NCBI GenBank assembly: GCA_036005845.1
Contig: DASYQD010000106.1
Span: forward strand, 1-28,481
Direction: 5' to 3'
Length of the DNA stretch: 28,481 nucleotides
Source: DASYQD01 sp036005845
GTDB taxonomy: Bacteria; Acidobacteriota; Thermoanaerobaculia; Multivoradales; JAIOJS01
Shown here: in pieces, positions 17,469 through 25,469 of the stretch
Position numbering within the stretch: position 1 is the first letter of the stretch
Layout of the letters: each line of letters starts with the position of its first letter
Notes under the pieces: model-generated
Seen by the model: the letters and a program-made list of their open reading frames with translations, nothing else
The model's database searches: none
Told to the model about the DNA's origin: nothing
Position numbers and translations under genes: made by a program

Positions 17469-17519
17469 CACCCCTGTCCCCCCATCCCCCTGCCCCTCCA
17501 GGAGCAGGGGGCGCCCCCG
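17469..17519 (-). repeat. Palindromic dispersed repeat, copy 2, upstream of dapF
   Basis: The reverse complement of the element in topA (3076-3126), with 2 mismatches in 51 bp. The inner stem CCCCCTGCCCCT / AGGAGCAGGGGG has one mismatch. It fills most of the 89-bp gap between the FN3 lipoprotein stop and the dapF GTG, and could act as a processing or attenuating hairpin. Confidence 0.8.
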
Positions 17520-17551
17520 ACCGTCCACGCCCCGTCTAGACGGCGCTGCAA

Positions 17552-18409
17552 GTGACCGAGCTCTATCGCACCAGCGGCGCCGGCAACGACTTCCTCGCCC
17601 TCGCCGAGCCGACGGCGCCGCCGGCACCGGAGATCATCCGCGCCTGGTGCGCGCGCGGCGTCTCGCTCGGGGCGGACGGCGTGTTCACCATCCGGCGCGT
17701 CGCCGGCGATGCGGATGCGCCGACGGCGATCAACATGGTCTATTGGAACGCCGACGGCGGCGAGGCGGCGCTCTGCGTCAACGCCACGCGCTGCGCGGCG
17801 CAGCTCGCCTTTCACCTCGGCTTCGCGAAGAGCGCGGTGACGGTGAACACCGGCTCCGGTCCCTTCGCGGCGCGGCAGGTCTCGGCGGATGAGATCGAGC
17901 TCGAGATGGCGCCGCCGAACGAGCTGCCGCGCGAGGCCCGCTTCGACGACGCCCACCAAGGCTGGGCGCTGACCGTCGGCGTGCCGCACGCGGTGCTGCC
18001 GTGGGACGACGATCTCGCCCGCTGCCCGGTCGCCGAGCTCGGCCGCTTCGTCCGCCGCCACGAGCAGTTCGGCGGCGCCGGCGCCAACGCCAACTTCGTG
18101 CGGTTCCCGAGCCCGCACGAGCTCGAGATCCGCACCTTCGAGCGCGGCGTCGAGGCCGAGACGCTGGCCTGCGGCAGCGGCGTCCTCGCGTCGGTCCTGG
18201 TCGGCGTCTGGATCGGCAAGCTCGAGCTGCCCGTGCGCGCCCGCACCAAGGGCGGCTTCGTGCTCACCGTCGACGGCGAGGTCGGCGAGGACGGCCGCCG
18301 CATCGCACGCTGGACGATGGCCGGCGATGCGCGCGTGCTCGCGCGTGTCGACACCTTCCCCGGTGCCGAGCAACTGCTGCCGGCGCCGCTCTGGGAGCCG
18401 GCGCCATGA
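17552..18409 (+). CDS. dapF: Diaminopimelate epimerase
   Basis: Converts LL-DAP to meso-DAP for lysine and peptidoglycan synthesis, using two cysteines as acid and base. The 285-aa product opens with TSGAGNDFL. The first catalytic Cys is Cys75 in NADGGEAALCVNATRC and the second is Cys207 in ETLACGSGVLAS; both are in place. The first motif is unusual: the family consensus after the Cys is GNG, here it is VNA. The rest (NTGSGPF, TVGVPHAVLP, GANANFVRF, IRTFERGVEAETLACGSG, TKGGF) follows DapF. The GTG start at 17552 fits the family N-terminus. No Shine-Dalgarno is seen. Its stop overlaps by ATGA with the tyrS-like remnant. Confidence 0.9.
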   Translation: MTELYRTSGAGNDFLALAEPTAPPAPEIIRAWCARGVSLGADGVFTIRRVAGDADAPTAINMVYWNADGGEAALCVNATRCAAQLAFHLGFAKSAVTVNTGSGPFAARQVSADEIELEMAPPNELPREARFDDAHQGWALTVGVPHAVLPWDDDLARCPVAELGRFVRRHEQFGGAGANANFVRFPSPHELEIRTFERGVEAETLACGSGVLASVLVGVWIGKLELPVRARTKGGFVLTVDGEVGEDGRRIARWTMAGDARVLARVDTFPGAEQLLPAPLWEPAP

Positions 18410-18478
18410 CGCAGACCTTCGCGCCCGTGGAGGAGTAGCTGGCATCTCAAGTGCGGCGCCATCGACCTCGTCGACGAC
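18406..18478 (+). pseudogene. Decayed 5' end of a tyrosyl-tRNA synthetase gene
   Basis: An ATG at 18406 overlaps the dapF stop and reads MTQTFAPVEE, then TAG (18436-18438). Shifting frame at about 18443 gives HLKCGAIDLVDD. Restoring the TAG to CAG and two missing bases yields VEEQL-A-HLKCGAIDLVDD, which resembles the N-terminus of bacterial TyrS proteins (EEQL, then L/I-x-x-G, then D-L/I). Nothing after about 18480 continues the similarity. The rest appears deleted, up to the promoter of the next gene. The match is short, so the identification is moderate. Confidence 0.45.
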
Positions 18479-18539
18479 CGGCCCGCACGATAGAAGCCGC
18501 CATGTCGGGTTGAAACCTAGCAGCCGGAGCGGCGCGGGC

Positions 18540-18545
18540 TAGGAT
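18540..18545 (+). promoter_or_regulatory. Candidate -10 box, leaderless start of the ApbE-like gene
   Basis: TAGGAT lies 6 nt before the GTG at 18552; no Shine-Dalgarno lies between. The upstream 60 bp (18480-18539) hold nothing recognisable. Confidence 0.4.
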
Positions 18546-18551
18546 GCAGAC

Positions 18552-19580
18552 GTGCGTTGGGTGCCGCTCGCGCTTCTCTTGGTGACGTCGCTTGCCGTGG
18601 ACGCGGCTCCGGCAGCGGCGGCGGGCGAGACGAAATCGAGCGCGGCACCGACCATGACCGTCGTCGGCAGCGCGTTCGGCGCTTCGCTGGAGATGGAGGC
18701 CCTGGCCGCCCGCGACAGCGAGAAGGCGTTGCTCGCCGCGCTCGCGGCGATCCAGGACTTCGAGACCGCGACGGACGGTTCGCGCGGCGCGCTGGCGGAG
18801 CTCAACCGCGGCGCCGGCGCTGGACCGCGCAAGGTCGAGCCGACGTTGCTCGCCACGCTCAATCGCGCGCTGGCGTTCTGCGTCTGGTCCGACGGCACGC
18901 TCGGCCCGCTCGGCGGACCGCTCAACGAGATCTGGGGCCTGCGGCATCCGCGTCCCGGCCTGCCCACCACCGCCGCACTCGAGCAGGCCATCGCCGCCGC
19001 CGCTTGCGATCGGCTGAGCGTCGACGCCGCGAAAGGCACCGCCACGCTCGCCGCGGGCGCGCAGGTCGACCTCTGGAGCTTCGAGGCCGGCGCCGCCCTC
19101 GACCGCGCCGCCGACATGCTCGCCGCGCGCGGCGTGCGCGACGCCAGCCTGACGCTCGGCAACGTGCAGCGCGCCGTCGGCGCCGGGCCCGGAGGTCGCG
19201 GCTGGCCCCTGCGCATCGCGGTGCCGCCGGCGCTCTCGCCCTTCACCGACAACCTGCGGCTGCGCGACCAGTCCTTCGCGCTCGCCTCGCGCGAGGACGG
19301 CGAGCTGCGCGCCGGCGGCGAACGCTACGCGCCCTACCTCGACCAGCGCAGCGGACGGCCCGTCACCGGCGTGCTCGCCACCGCGGCGCTGACGCAGCTC
19401 GCGCTCGATGCGCAGGGTCTCGCCGCAACGCTCTTCGTCACCGGCCCTCGCCGCGGCGGCATGATGCTCGGGCAGCTCCAGCCGACGCCGGCCGCGCTCT
19501 GGGTGCTCGGCGACGGCAGCGGTGAGCCGCTGGTGAGCGACTACCGGTGGGGCGGCCACCAGCGCCGCGGCGGCCGGTGA
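18552..19580 (+). CDS. Secreted ApbE-like protein with a degenerate active site
   Basis: A 342-aa product with an N-terminal signal peptide (MRWVPLALLLVTSLAVDA) and the overall ApbE (FAD:protein FMN transferase) layout: SAFGASLEMEA, ELNRG, a CVWSDGTLGPLGGPLNEIWGL block, VDLWSFEAGAALDRAADML, LRLRDQSFALAS, and ERYAPYLDQRSGRPV. Several functional positions differ from the family. The aKGyavD motif is EAGAALD, the HI-x-D-P block is PYLDQ, and the Mg-binding D-x-x-x-T near the C-terminus reads AQGLAATL (Gln288 and Ala292 in place of Asp and Thr). A normal flavinyl transfer reaction is therefore doubtful. The family layout is what I see; loss of catalysis is inference. It overlaps the next gene by GTGA. 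Confidence 0.75.
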   Translation: MRWVPLALLLVTSLAVDAAPAAAAGETKSSAAPTMTVVGSAFGASLEMEALAARDSEKALLAALAAIQDFETATDGSRGALAELNRGAGAGPRKVEPTLLATLNRALAFCVWSDGTLGPLGGPLNEIWGLRHPRPGLPTTAALEQAIAAAACDRLSVDAAKGTATLAAGAQVDLWSFEAGAALDRAADMLAARGVRDASLTLGNVQRAVGAGPGGRGWPLRIAVPPALSPFTDNLRLRDQSFALASREDGELRAGGERYAPYLDQRSGRPVTGVLATAALTQLALDAQGLAATLFVTGPRRGGMMLGQLQPTPAALWVLGDGSGEPLVSDYRWGGHQRRGGR

Positions 19581-19903
19581 CGACTGGCGAGCAGCGCCAG
19601 GCGCGGCGCCGCCTTCGCAAGCAGTCTCATCCGCCCTCGCACCTGCCGCTCGGCTGGCGGATCTTCTTCATCGTCGCCGGCTGGGTGCTCATCCTCATCG
19701 GTATCGCCGGCCTGGCGCTGCCCGGCATCCAGGGCGTGCTCACCATCGTGCTCGGCGCGGCGCTGCTCTCCGTCGCCAGCGAGAGTGCCTATTGGGCAAT
19801 GCGCTGGCTCTTCCGCCGCTGGCCGCGCGGCTGGCGCAAGGTCGAGCGGATGCGGCGCCGCGTCTACCGCTGGATCGTCGGCAAACCGCAGCCGCACGGC
19901 TAG
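19577..19903 (+). CDS. Small PGPGW-like membrane protein
   Basis: A GTG at 19577 overlapping the ApbE-like stop gives 108 aa. A basic N-terminus (RQARRRLRKQ) precedes two adjoining hydrophobic helices (about 29-50 and 52-70) joined by LALPGIQGVLTIVLGAALL. A basic tail (RRWPRGWRKVERMRRRVYR) follows. This resembles the PGPGW/DUF454-like small transmembrane proteins with a conserved LPG turn; the function of those is unknown. Topology is probably both ends cytoplasmic. It is coupled to the ApbE-like gene, and its TAG shares bases with the stop of the convergent epimerase gene. Confidence 0.75.
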   Translation: MTTGEQRQARRRLRKQSHPPSHLPLGWRIFFIVAGWVLILIGIAGLALPGIQGVLTIVLGAALLSVASESAYWAMRWLFRRWPRGWRKVERMRRRVYRWIVGKPQPHG

Positions 19904-20802
19904 CCGAGCAGGTCGGCGAGCGCGGCGTCGAGCGCCGCGAAGCGGAAGCGAAAGCCGAGCGCGAGCAGGCGCGCCGGCAACGCGTGCTGGCCGGCGAGCA
20001 TCGTCTCGCCGAGCTCGCCGAGCAGCAGGCGGACGCCGAGCTTCGGCGCCGGCAGCCAGCTCGGCCGCCGCAGCGCCTTGCCGAGCGCGCGCGCCACCTC
20101 GGCGTTGCGCGCCGCCTCCGGCGCCACCAAGTTGAACGGGCCGGTCGCTGCGGGCGACTCGAGCAGGAAGCGGATGGCGCCCACCTCGTCGGCTTGATGG
20201 ATCCACGGCATCCACTGCCTGCCGTCGCCGAGCGGGCCGCCGGCGAAGGCGCGGAAGGCGAGCTGCAGCGGCTTCAACGCGCCGCCGCCGCGTGCGAAGA
20301 CGATGCCGGTGCGCACGATCGGCCGCCGCACGCCCAGCGCCTCCACCGGCGCGCTCGCCGCCTCCCACTCGCGGCAGACGCCGGCGAGGAAGTCGTCGCC
20401 CGGCGGCGCGCTCTCCTCCACCACCGCGTCGCCGGTGTCGCCGTAGTAGCCGACCGCCGAGCCCTGCACCAGCACCAGCGGCCGCCGCTTCACCGCCGCG
20501 AACGCTTCGGCGACGAGGCGGCTCGTGTCGACACGGCTGGCGCGAATGCGCGCCTTCTTCGCCGCCGTCCAGCGGCCGAAGATGCTCTCGCCGGCGAGGT
20601 TGACGACGCCGTCGACGCGCGACAGCTCCTCCACCCACGGTCCCAGCGTGCGCCCGTCCCACGCCACCGCCGTGACACCGCGCCGCAGCTCCTGCCTCGC
20701 CGGCGAGCGCGACAGCACCACCGCTTCGTGCGAGTCCTTGACCAGCGACTCCGCGAGCGCGCTGCCGATCAGGCCGCTGCCGCCGATGAGGAGGACGCGC
20801 AC
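19900..20802 (-). CDS. TIGR01777 family NAD(P)-binding epimerase/dehydratase
   Basis: A 300-aa extended short-chain dehydrogenase-like protein. The N-terminal nucleotide-binding motif is LIGGSGLIGSALAESL (Gly7, Gly8, Gly10, Gly13). NLAGESIFGRWTAAKKARIRASRV, LVQGSAVGYYGDTGD and RTGIVFARGGGALK follow in the order of the YfcH/SulA-like family. A C-terminal DUF1731-type segment closes the protein (RRPSWLPAPKLGVRLLLGE, then TMLAGQHALP). The reaction is not established for the family. The GTG at 20802 is preceded at 6 nt by TAAAGT, and no RBS is present. It converges on the PGPGW-like gene with a shared CTAG at the two stops. Confidence 0.9.
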   Translation of the reverse strand: MRVLLIGGSGLIGSALAESLVKDSHEAVVLSRSPARQELRRGVTAVAWDGRTLGPWVEELSRVDGVVNLAGESIFGRWTAAKKARIRASRVDTSRLVAEAFAAVKRRPLVLVQGSAVGYYGDTGDAVVEESAPPGDDFLAGVCREWEAASAPVEALGVRRPIVRTGIVFARGGGALKPLQLAFRAFAGGPLGDGRQWMPWIHQADEVGAIRFLLESPAATGPFNLVAPEAARNAEVARALGKALRRPSWLPAPKLGVRLLLGELGETMLAGQHALPARLLALGFRFRFAALDAALADLLG

Positions 20803-20808
20803 TGCTGC

Positions 20809-20814
20809 ACTTTA
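20809..20814 (-). promoter_or_regulatory. Candidate -10 box, leaderless start of the epimerase gene
   Basis: TAAAGT on the minus strand lies 6 nt before the GTG at 20802. The divergent repeat-protein gene begins 118 bp away. Confidence 0.4.
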
Positions 20815-20905
20815 GATCAGGGGCAGTCTACGCCCCGCCTCCGCGACCGCTGATCGACGGCGCCTCCCCGCCGCGCGTCTCGGATGACGATCTCGCGTGC
20901 ATCGC

Positions 20906-20914
20906 GGAGGGAGG
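20906..20914 (+). promoter_or_regulatory. Strong ribosome binding site of the repeat protein
   Basis: GGAGGGAGG ends 6 nt before the ATG at 20921. It favours this ATG over the upstream in-frame GTG at 20897. Confidence 0.75.
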
Positions 20915-20920
20915 ACTGCA

Positions 20921-23716
20921 ATGCCGAAATGGACGATGGCGGCCGCCGCTGCCGCCTGCGCTTGGATGATGGCCTCGTCGTCCTCGCACGCCGAGCTGGC
21001 GCCGGGCGCGGTCCACCGGGTATCCGACTTCGACTCGCCCTACACCACGCAGCGCGCCGCGCCGATGTCGCTGCTGGCGCTCGATTCCAAGGTGCTCTAC
21101 CTCGCCCACGACTCCTCCGCCTTCGAGGTCCGCGAGCTCTGGGTGAGCGACGGCACGACCGCCGGCACGTACCCGCTGCGCGACCTGTGCGGCGGAGCGT
21201 CCACCTGCGATCTCGAGACGTGGCTGTCGATGGGATCGTTCGCCCTCATCCGCATCGCGGAGGGCGTCCTCGAGCGGGAACGCCTCTGGCGCACCGACGG
21301 CACGGTCGCCGGCACCTATCCGCTCACCGGAGCGACGACGGCAACGGACTACGACTCCGACCTGGTCGCGGCGGGACCCTACGTCTACTTCGACGTCTGC
21401 GACGGCGACTCCTGCGCGATCTGGAGCACCGACGGCACTCTCGCCGGCACCAAGCGCGTCGACGCTACAGGTGACGCGGACCGGCCGGGTTACGCGGCCG
21501 GCAGCCTCGTCGCCTGGCACGACGACGTCTACTTCCTCGGTTGGGACGACAGGGGCGACGGTCTCTGGCGCGCCTCGCGGCTGAGCGGCCATGTCGACAA
21601 GGTCCGCGCGCTGCCGGAGAGCTACGTCGCGCCCTCCGCGCTGGTGCTCGCCGGCGATCGCTTGTTCTTCTTCGCCGAGAACGGCGGCCGCGAGCTGTGG
21701 ACGAGCGACGGCACGGCCGCGGGCACGGTGCCGTTGACCCGCTTCCGGCCAGCCAAGGCGATCGCCGAGTACGCCGAGTTGACCGCGCTCGGCGGCCGCG
21801 TCTGGTTCACGGCGGACGACGGCGAGCACGGCTGGCAGCTCTGGGCAAGCAACGGCACGCCGGCGGGAACGCGGCGCGCCACCAACTTCGCGAACCGTCA
21901 CGCCTTCGGCGACGTGGACGCGGACGCCGGCCCGTCGCTGCCCGGCAGCCAGCTCGCATGGCTCAACGGCAAGCTGCTGTTCGCGGCGGTGGCGAGCGGC
22001 GACGACCCACGCCTGTGGACGACCGACGGCAATCGGCGCAGCACCGCGCTCCTGCGTGGCTGCCCCGGCGGCTGTCCGTGCGTCGTGGACGAGGACCAGG
22101 TCCCGATGGTCACCATCGGCAACCGCGCCGCGTTCTTCGGCTACCGGCCGCCGAGCTACGCGTCGCGCCTCTGGGTGACCGACGGAACCGGCGCCGGCAC
22201 CGTCGAGCTGCCGGTGGACCTCGAAGCCTTGACCGTCAGCAGCGGCGGCGTCGAGATCGCGGCCGCCGGCGGGCGCTGGTTCGTCGGCGGCGATGCGCTC
22301 TGGGTGACCGATGGGACCCGCGCAGGGACGATGCGGCTGGCGAGCACGGAGGATTCGTTCTGGAGCGCCCACCCCGCGGGCGTGGCGGCGGTTGCGGGCA
22401 GCGTCTACTTTCGCGCCGTGAACGCCAAGAACCTCTGGGGCCTGTGGCAGACGACGGGCGCCGGAGCTCGCGAGGTCTTCACGCCGCCGGCGGAGCCGAG
22501 CAACTACGCCGGCGCTCCCCGCGGCCACGCCGGCAACCGCCTCGTCCTCGGCGGCGACGGTGCCTTCTGGAGCGCGAACGCGAGGAGCATGGCCCGCCTT
22601 CCCGGCACGGCAACGGGCTCGGTCGGCGTCTGCGGCGCGGAGTCCACCGACCTCACCGCGGTCGGGTCGCTCGCCTTCGTGGTCGAGCCCTGGGACTGCA
22701 CGCTCACGGACGGCACGAACTTCTGGTCGACCGACGGCACGCCGGAGGGAACGACGGCGATCCGGCTCCGCGATGCCGACGTGCGAAGCAACGTCGTGTC
22801 CTGGGACGACGACACGCGGGCGCTGTTCGTCTCGACCGGCGGCCTGTGGACGAGCGACGGCACCGCGTCGGGCACGACCGAGCTGGTGCCGCTGCCGTCG
22901 CTGCCGCCGTCGGAAAAGATCGTCGCCAGCGACGGCGTCGTCTACTTCGTGCTGCGCGACGAGGCCACGAAGATAGAACGGTTGTGGTCGAGCGACGGCA
23001 CTGCCGCGGGAACCGGACCGTTGGGCCCGTCGTGGGCGACCGTCGAGAGTGGACCCGTGGTGCTGGATGGCCGCGTCCACGTCCTCGCCAGGGAGACGGC
23101 CGGTGGTCCGCCCGAACTGTGGACCGTCGATCCCGACGACGGCAGCTCCCGTTCCCTGGCGCTCTCCGAGCTGGGAGCCCGCGATCCGGTGGCGCTCACC
23201 GCCGCCGCCGGCCGTCTCTGGTTCGCCGCCTACGCATCGGACGACGGGAGCCCGTTGTGGCTCTGGGCGTCGAACGGCACGGCGGCCGGCACGAAGAGGC
23301 TGCCGGCCACGATCCCGGGGCAATACTGGAACGTCTATTCACTCCCCATCACCGCCCTGGGCAACAACGTCTACTTCGCGCAGAGCGACGCCGAGCACGA
23401 TCGCGAGCTGTGGCGAAGCAACGGCACCGTTGCCGGCACCGCTATCGTGGCCGACCTCGCGCCGGGGCTCGCCGACGGCGGCCCGGCCTCCAACCTCGTC
23501 GTCTGGCGCGGCCGCCTATGGTTCGCGGCCGACGACGGCGTGCACGGCGTCGAGCTGTGGAGCACCGACGGCTCCGCGGCGGGCACGCGCTTCGAGGCCG
23601 ACGTGGATACGGGGCCTGCCTCTTCGTGGCCCGGCAATCTCACCGTCGCCGGCGACCACCTCTTCTTCCTCGCCGACGACGGCATCCACGGCGAGCAGCT
23701 CTGGGCCGCCGACTGA
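20921..23716 (+). CDS. Secreted LW-x-x-DGT-x-x-GT repeat protein
   Basis: A 931-aa product with an N-terminal signal peptide (MPKWTMAAAAAACAWMMA, probable cleavage near SHA-ELAPG). Nearly all the rest is built from units of roughly 45-60 residues, each with a core such as ELWVSDGTTAGT, RLWRTDGTVAGT, QLWASNGTPAGT or ELWSTDGSAAGT. I count about 18, some decayed. Between the cores lie strand-like blocks such as VYFxxDD or RLWFAADDGVHG. This pattern is known from extracellular proteins of many bacteria and fits a beta-propeller or solenoid; its function is unknown. Three Cys-rich insertions (CGGASTC, CDGDSC, CPGGCPC) may form disulphides. It is a single gene with its own strong RBS, converging on the ABC transporter gene 10 bp away. 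Confidence 0.88.
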   Translation: MPKWTMAAAAAACAWMMASSSSHAELAPGAVHRVSDFDSPYTTQRAAPMSLLALDSKVLYLAHDSSAFEVRELWVSDGTTAGTYPLRDLCGGASTCDLETWLSMGSFALIRIAEGVLERERLWRTDGTVAGTYPLTGATTATDYDSDLVAAGPYVYFDVCDGDSCAIWSTDGTLAGTKRVDATGDADRPGYAAGSLVAWHDDVYFLGWDDRGDGLWRASRLSGHVDKVRALPESYVAPSALVLAGDRLFFFAENGGRELWTSDGTAAGTVPLTRFRPAKAIAEYAELTALGGRVWFTADDGEHGWQLWASNGTPAGTRRATNFANRHAFGDVDADAGPSLPGSQLAWLNGKLLFAAVASGDDPRLWTTDGNRRSTALLRGCPGGCPCVVDEDQVPMVTIGNRAAFFGYRPPSYASRLWVTDGTGAGTVELPVDLEALTVSSGGVEIAAAGGRWFVGGDALWVTDGTRAGTMRLASTEDSFWSAHPAGVAAVAGSVYFRAVNAKNLWGLWQTTGAGAREVFTPPAEPSNYAGAPRGHAGNRLVLGGDGAFWSANARSMARLPGTATGSVGVCGAESTDLTAVGSLAFVVEPWDCTLTDGTNFWSTDGTPEGTTAIRLRDADVRSNVVSWDDDTRALFVSTGGLWTSDGTASGTTELVPLPSLPPSEKIVASDGVVYFVLRDEATKIERLWSSDGTAAGTGPLGPSWATVESGPVVLDGRVHVLARETAGGPPELWTVDPDDGSSRSLALSELGARDPVALTAAAGRLWFAAYASDDGSPLWLWASNGTAAGTKRLPATIPGQYWNVYSLPITALGNNVYFAQSDAEHDRELWRSNGTVAGTAIVADLAPGLADGGPASNLVVWRGRLWFAADDGVHGVELWSTDGSAAGTRFEADVDTGPASSWPGNLTVAGDHLFFLADDGIHGEQLWAAD

Positions 23717-23726
23717 GGCACAGCCG

Positions 23727-25469
23727 TCAGATCGCGGCCAGCTCCTCTTCCAGCCGCTGCCGGCGGTCGAGATCGGCGTAGAGCCCGCCGGAGGCCACCA
23801 GCTCGCGGTGCGTGCCGCGCTCGACGATCTCGCCGTCGTCGAGGACGAGGATCTGGTCGGCCTCGCGCACGGCCGAGATGCGGTGCGAGACGAGGAAGAC
23901 GGTGCGGCCGTGAAAGACGCGGCGCAGGTTGGAGAGAATGCGTTCCTCGGTCTGCGTGTCGACGGCCGAGAGACTGTCGTCGAGCAGCAGCACCGGCGCG
24001 TTGCGCAGCAGCGCCCGCGCCAGAGCCACGCGCTGCTTCTGGCCGCCTGAGAGCGTGATGCCGCGCTCGCCGACCAAGGTGTCGAGGCCCTTCGGGAAGC
24101 CGGCGAGGTCCTCGCTGAGGCCCGCCATCTCCGCCGCCTTTTCCACTTCGGCGCGCGTCGCCTCGGCGCGCCCGAGGAGGATGTTGTCGGCGATCGTCTG
24201 CGAGAAAAGGAAGGTCTCCTGCGGCACCATCGCCACGCCGGCGCGCAGCGCCGCGAGCGGCAGCCGGCGCACGTCGATGCCGTCGACGCGCAGCGTGCCC
24301 TCGGGCGGGTTCCACAAGCGCGGGATGAGCGACAACAGCGTCGACTTGCCCGACCCCGTCCGCCCAACCAGCGCGATCGTCTGCCCCGCCTCGGCTGCGA
24401 AGCTCACCTCGCGCAATGCCGGCGGCAAGTTGTCGCCGTAGCGGAAGGTGAGCCCGCGCGCCTCGACGCTGCCGGCGATGCGCTCGACCTGCACCAGCGG
24501 CTCCTCGTCGCGCACCACCGGCTCGGTGTCGAGCACCTCGCGGATGCGCCCGAACGAGGCGGCGCCGCGCTGCGCCAGGCTGATCACCCAGCCGATGGCG
24601 ATCATCGGCCACACCAGCTTGCCGAGGAAGAAGTTGAAGGTGACGAACTGGCCGATGGTGAGCGCGCCGCGCAGCACCAGCGAGCCGCCGTACCAGAGCA
24701 CCGCTACGAAGCCGAGCCCGACCAGGCCCTGCAGCAAGGGGTGGAATGCCGAGCTCCACAGCACCAGCAGCCGATTGCGCGAGACGTACTCCTCGTTGGC
24801 GGCAGCGAACTGCTGCTCCTCCCACTCCTCGCGCGCATAGGCGCGGACGACGCGCAGGCCCGAGAGGTTCTCCTGCACGCGCGCCGAGAGGGTCGAGAAC
24901 GACTCCTGCACGCGCTCGAAGAGGTCGTGGATGCGGTCGCCGAAGAACTTGGTGACGAGAGCGACGATCGGCATCGGCGCCAGCGACATCAGCGCCAGCG
25001 CCGGGTGGATGCGGAACATGAAGATCAGCGAGCCGATCGCCGTGAAGACGGTGTTGGTGCTGTACATGATCGCCGGGCCGCAGAGCATGCGCACGGCGGA
25101 GAGGTCGTTGGTGGCGCGCGCCATCAGGTGGCCGGTCTTGTGGCGGTGGAAGAAGCCCTGCGGCAGCCGCTCGAGCTGCGCGAAGAGGTCGTCGCGCAGG
25201 TCGACCTCGACGTCGCGCGACACCGTCACCAGGATCATCCGCTGCAGGTAGGTGAAGATGCCGCGCGCGGCGGCGATGAGGACCAGCAGGCCCGCGTAGA
25301 CGAGCATGGTGCGCGGCGACGGCGCGGTGCGGAAGCTGTCGACGGACTTGCCGACGACGACGGGCGAGGCGAGGCCGATGACGGCGCCGCAGAGGATCGA
25401 CAGCATGCCGAGGACGATCTGCCGCCGGTAGGGGCGGAAGTAGGGCAAGAGGCCGCGGAGATTCTTCAC
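23727..25469 (-). CDS. ABC exporter, MsbA/MdlB-like half-transporter
   Basis: A 580-aa protein with an N-terminal six-helix exporter domain (about residues 1-320; FFHRHKTGHLMARATNDLSAV is the typical first cytoplasmic loop). The ATPase domain has Walker A GRTGSGKST (about 369-377), a Q-loop MVPQETFLFSQTI, the signature LSGGQKQRVALARALL (about 472-487), Walker B VLLLDDSLSAVD (about 491-502) and the switch His in LVSHRIS. The GTG at 25469 overlaps the trmB stop by GTGA. LDDSLSAVD is common in the MdlA/MdlB branch. Adjacency to the lpxL-like gene makes lipid A or another lipid a possible substrate, but that is inference. It would act as a dimer in the inner membrane. Confidence 0.9.
   Translation of the reverse strand: MKNLRGLLPYFRPYRRQIVLGMLSILCGAVIGLASPVVVGKSVDSFRTAPSPRTMLVYAGLLVLIAAARGIFTYLQRMILVTVSRDVEVDLRDDLFAQLERLPQGFFHRHKTGHLMARATNDLSAVRMLCGPAIMYSTNTVFTAIGSLIFMFRIHPALALMSLAPMPIVALVTKFFGDRIHDLFERVQESFSTLSARVQENLSGLRVVRAYAREEWEEQQFAAANEEYVSRNRLLVLWSSAFHPLLQGLVGLGFVAVLWYGGSLVLRGALTIGQFVTFNFFLGKLVWPMIAIGWVISLAQRGAASFGRIREVLDTEPVVRDEEPLVQVERIAGSVEARGLTFRYGDNLPPALREVSFAAEAGQTIALVGRTGSGKSTLLSLIPRLWNPPEGTLRVDGIDVRRLPLAALRAGVAMVPQETFLFSQTIADNILLGRAEATRAEVEKAAEMAGLSEDLAGFPKGLDTLVGERGITLSGGQKQRVALARALLRNAPVLLLDDSLSAVDTQTEERILSNLRRVFHGRTVFLVSHRISAVREADQILVLDDGEIVERGTHRELVASGGLYADLDRRQRLEEELAAI

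Noticed and set aside
20828..23323. An 831-codon open frame on the minus strand opposite the repeat protein
   Set aside because: Its translation is Arg/Gly/Ala-rich low-complexity without domains, as expected of an antisense frame in GC-rich DNA with conserved DGT codons; the plus frame has signal peptide, RBS and clear repeats.
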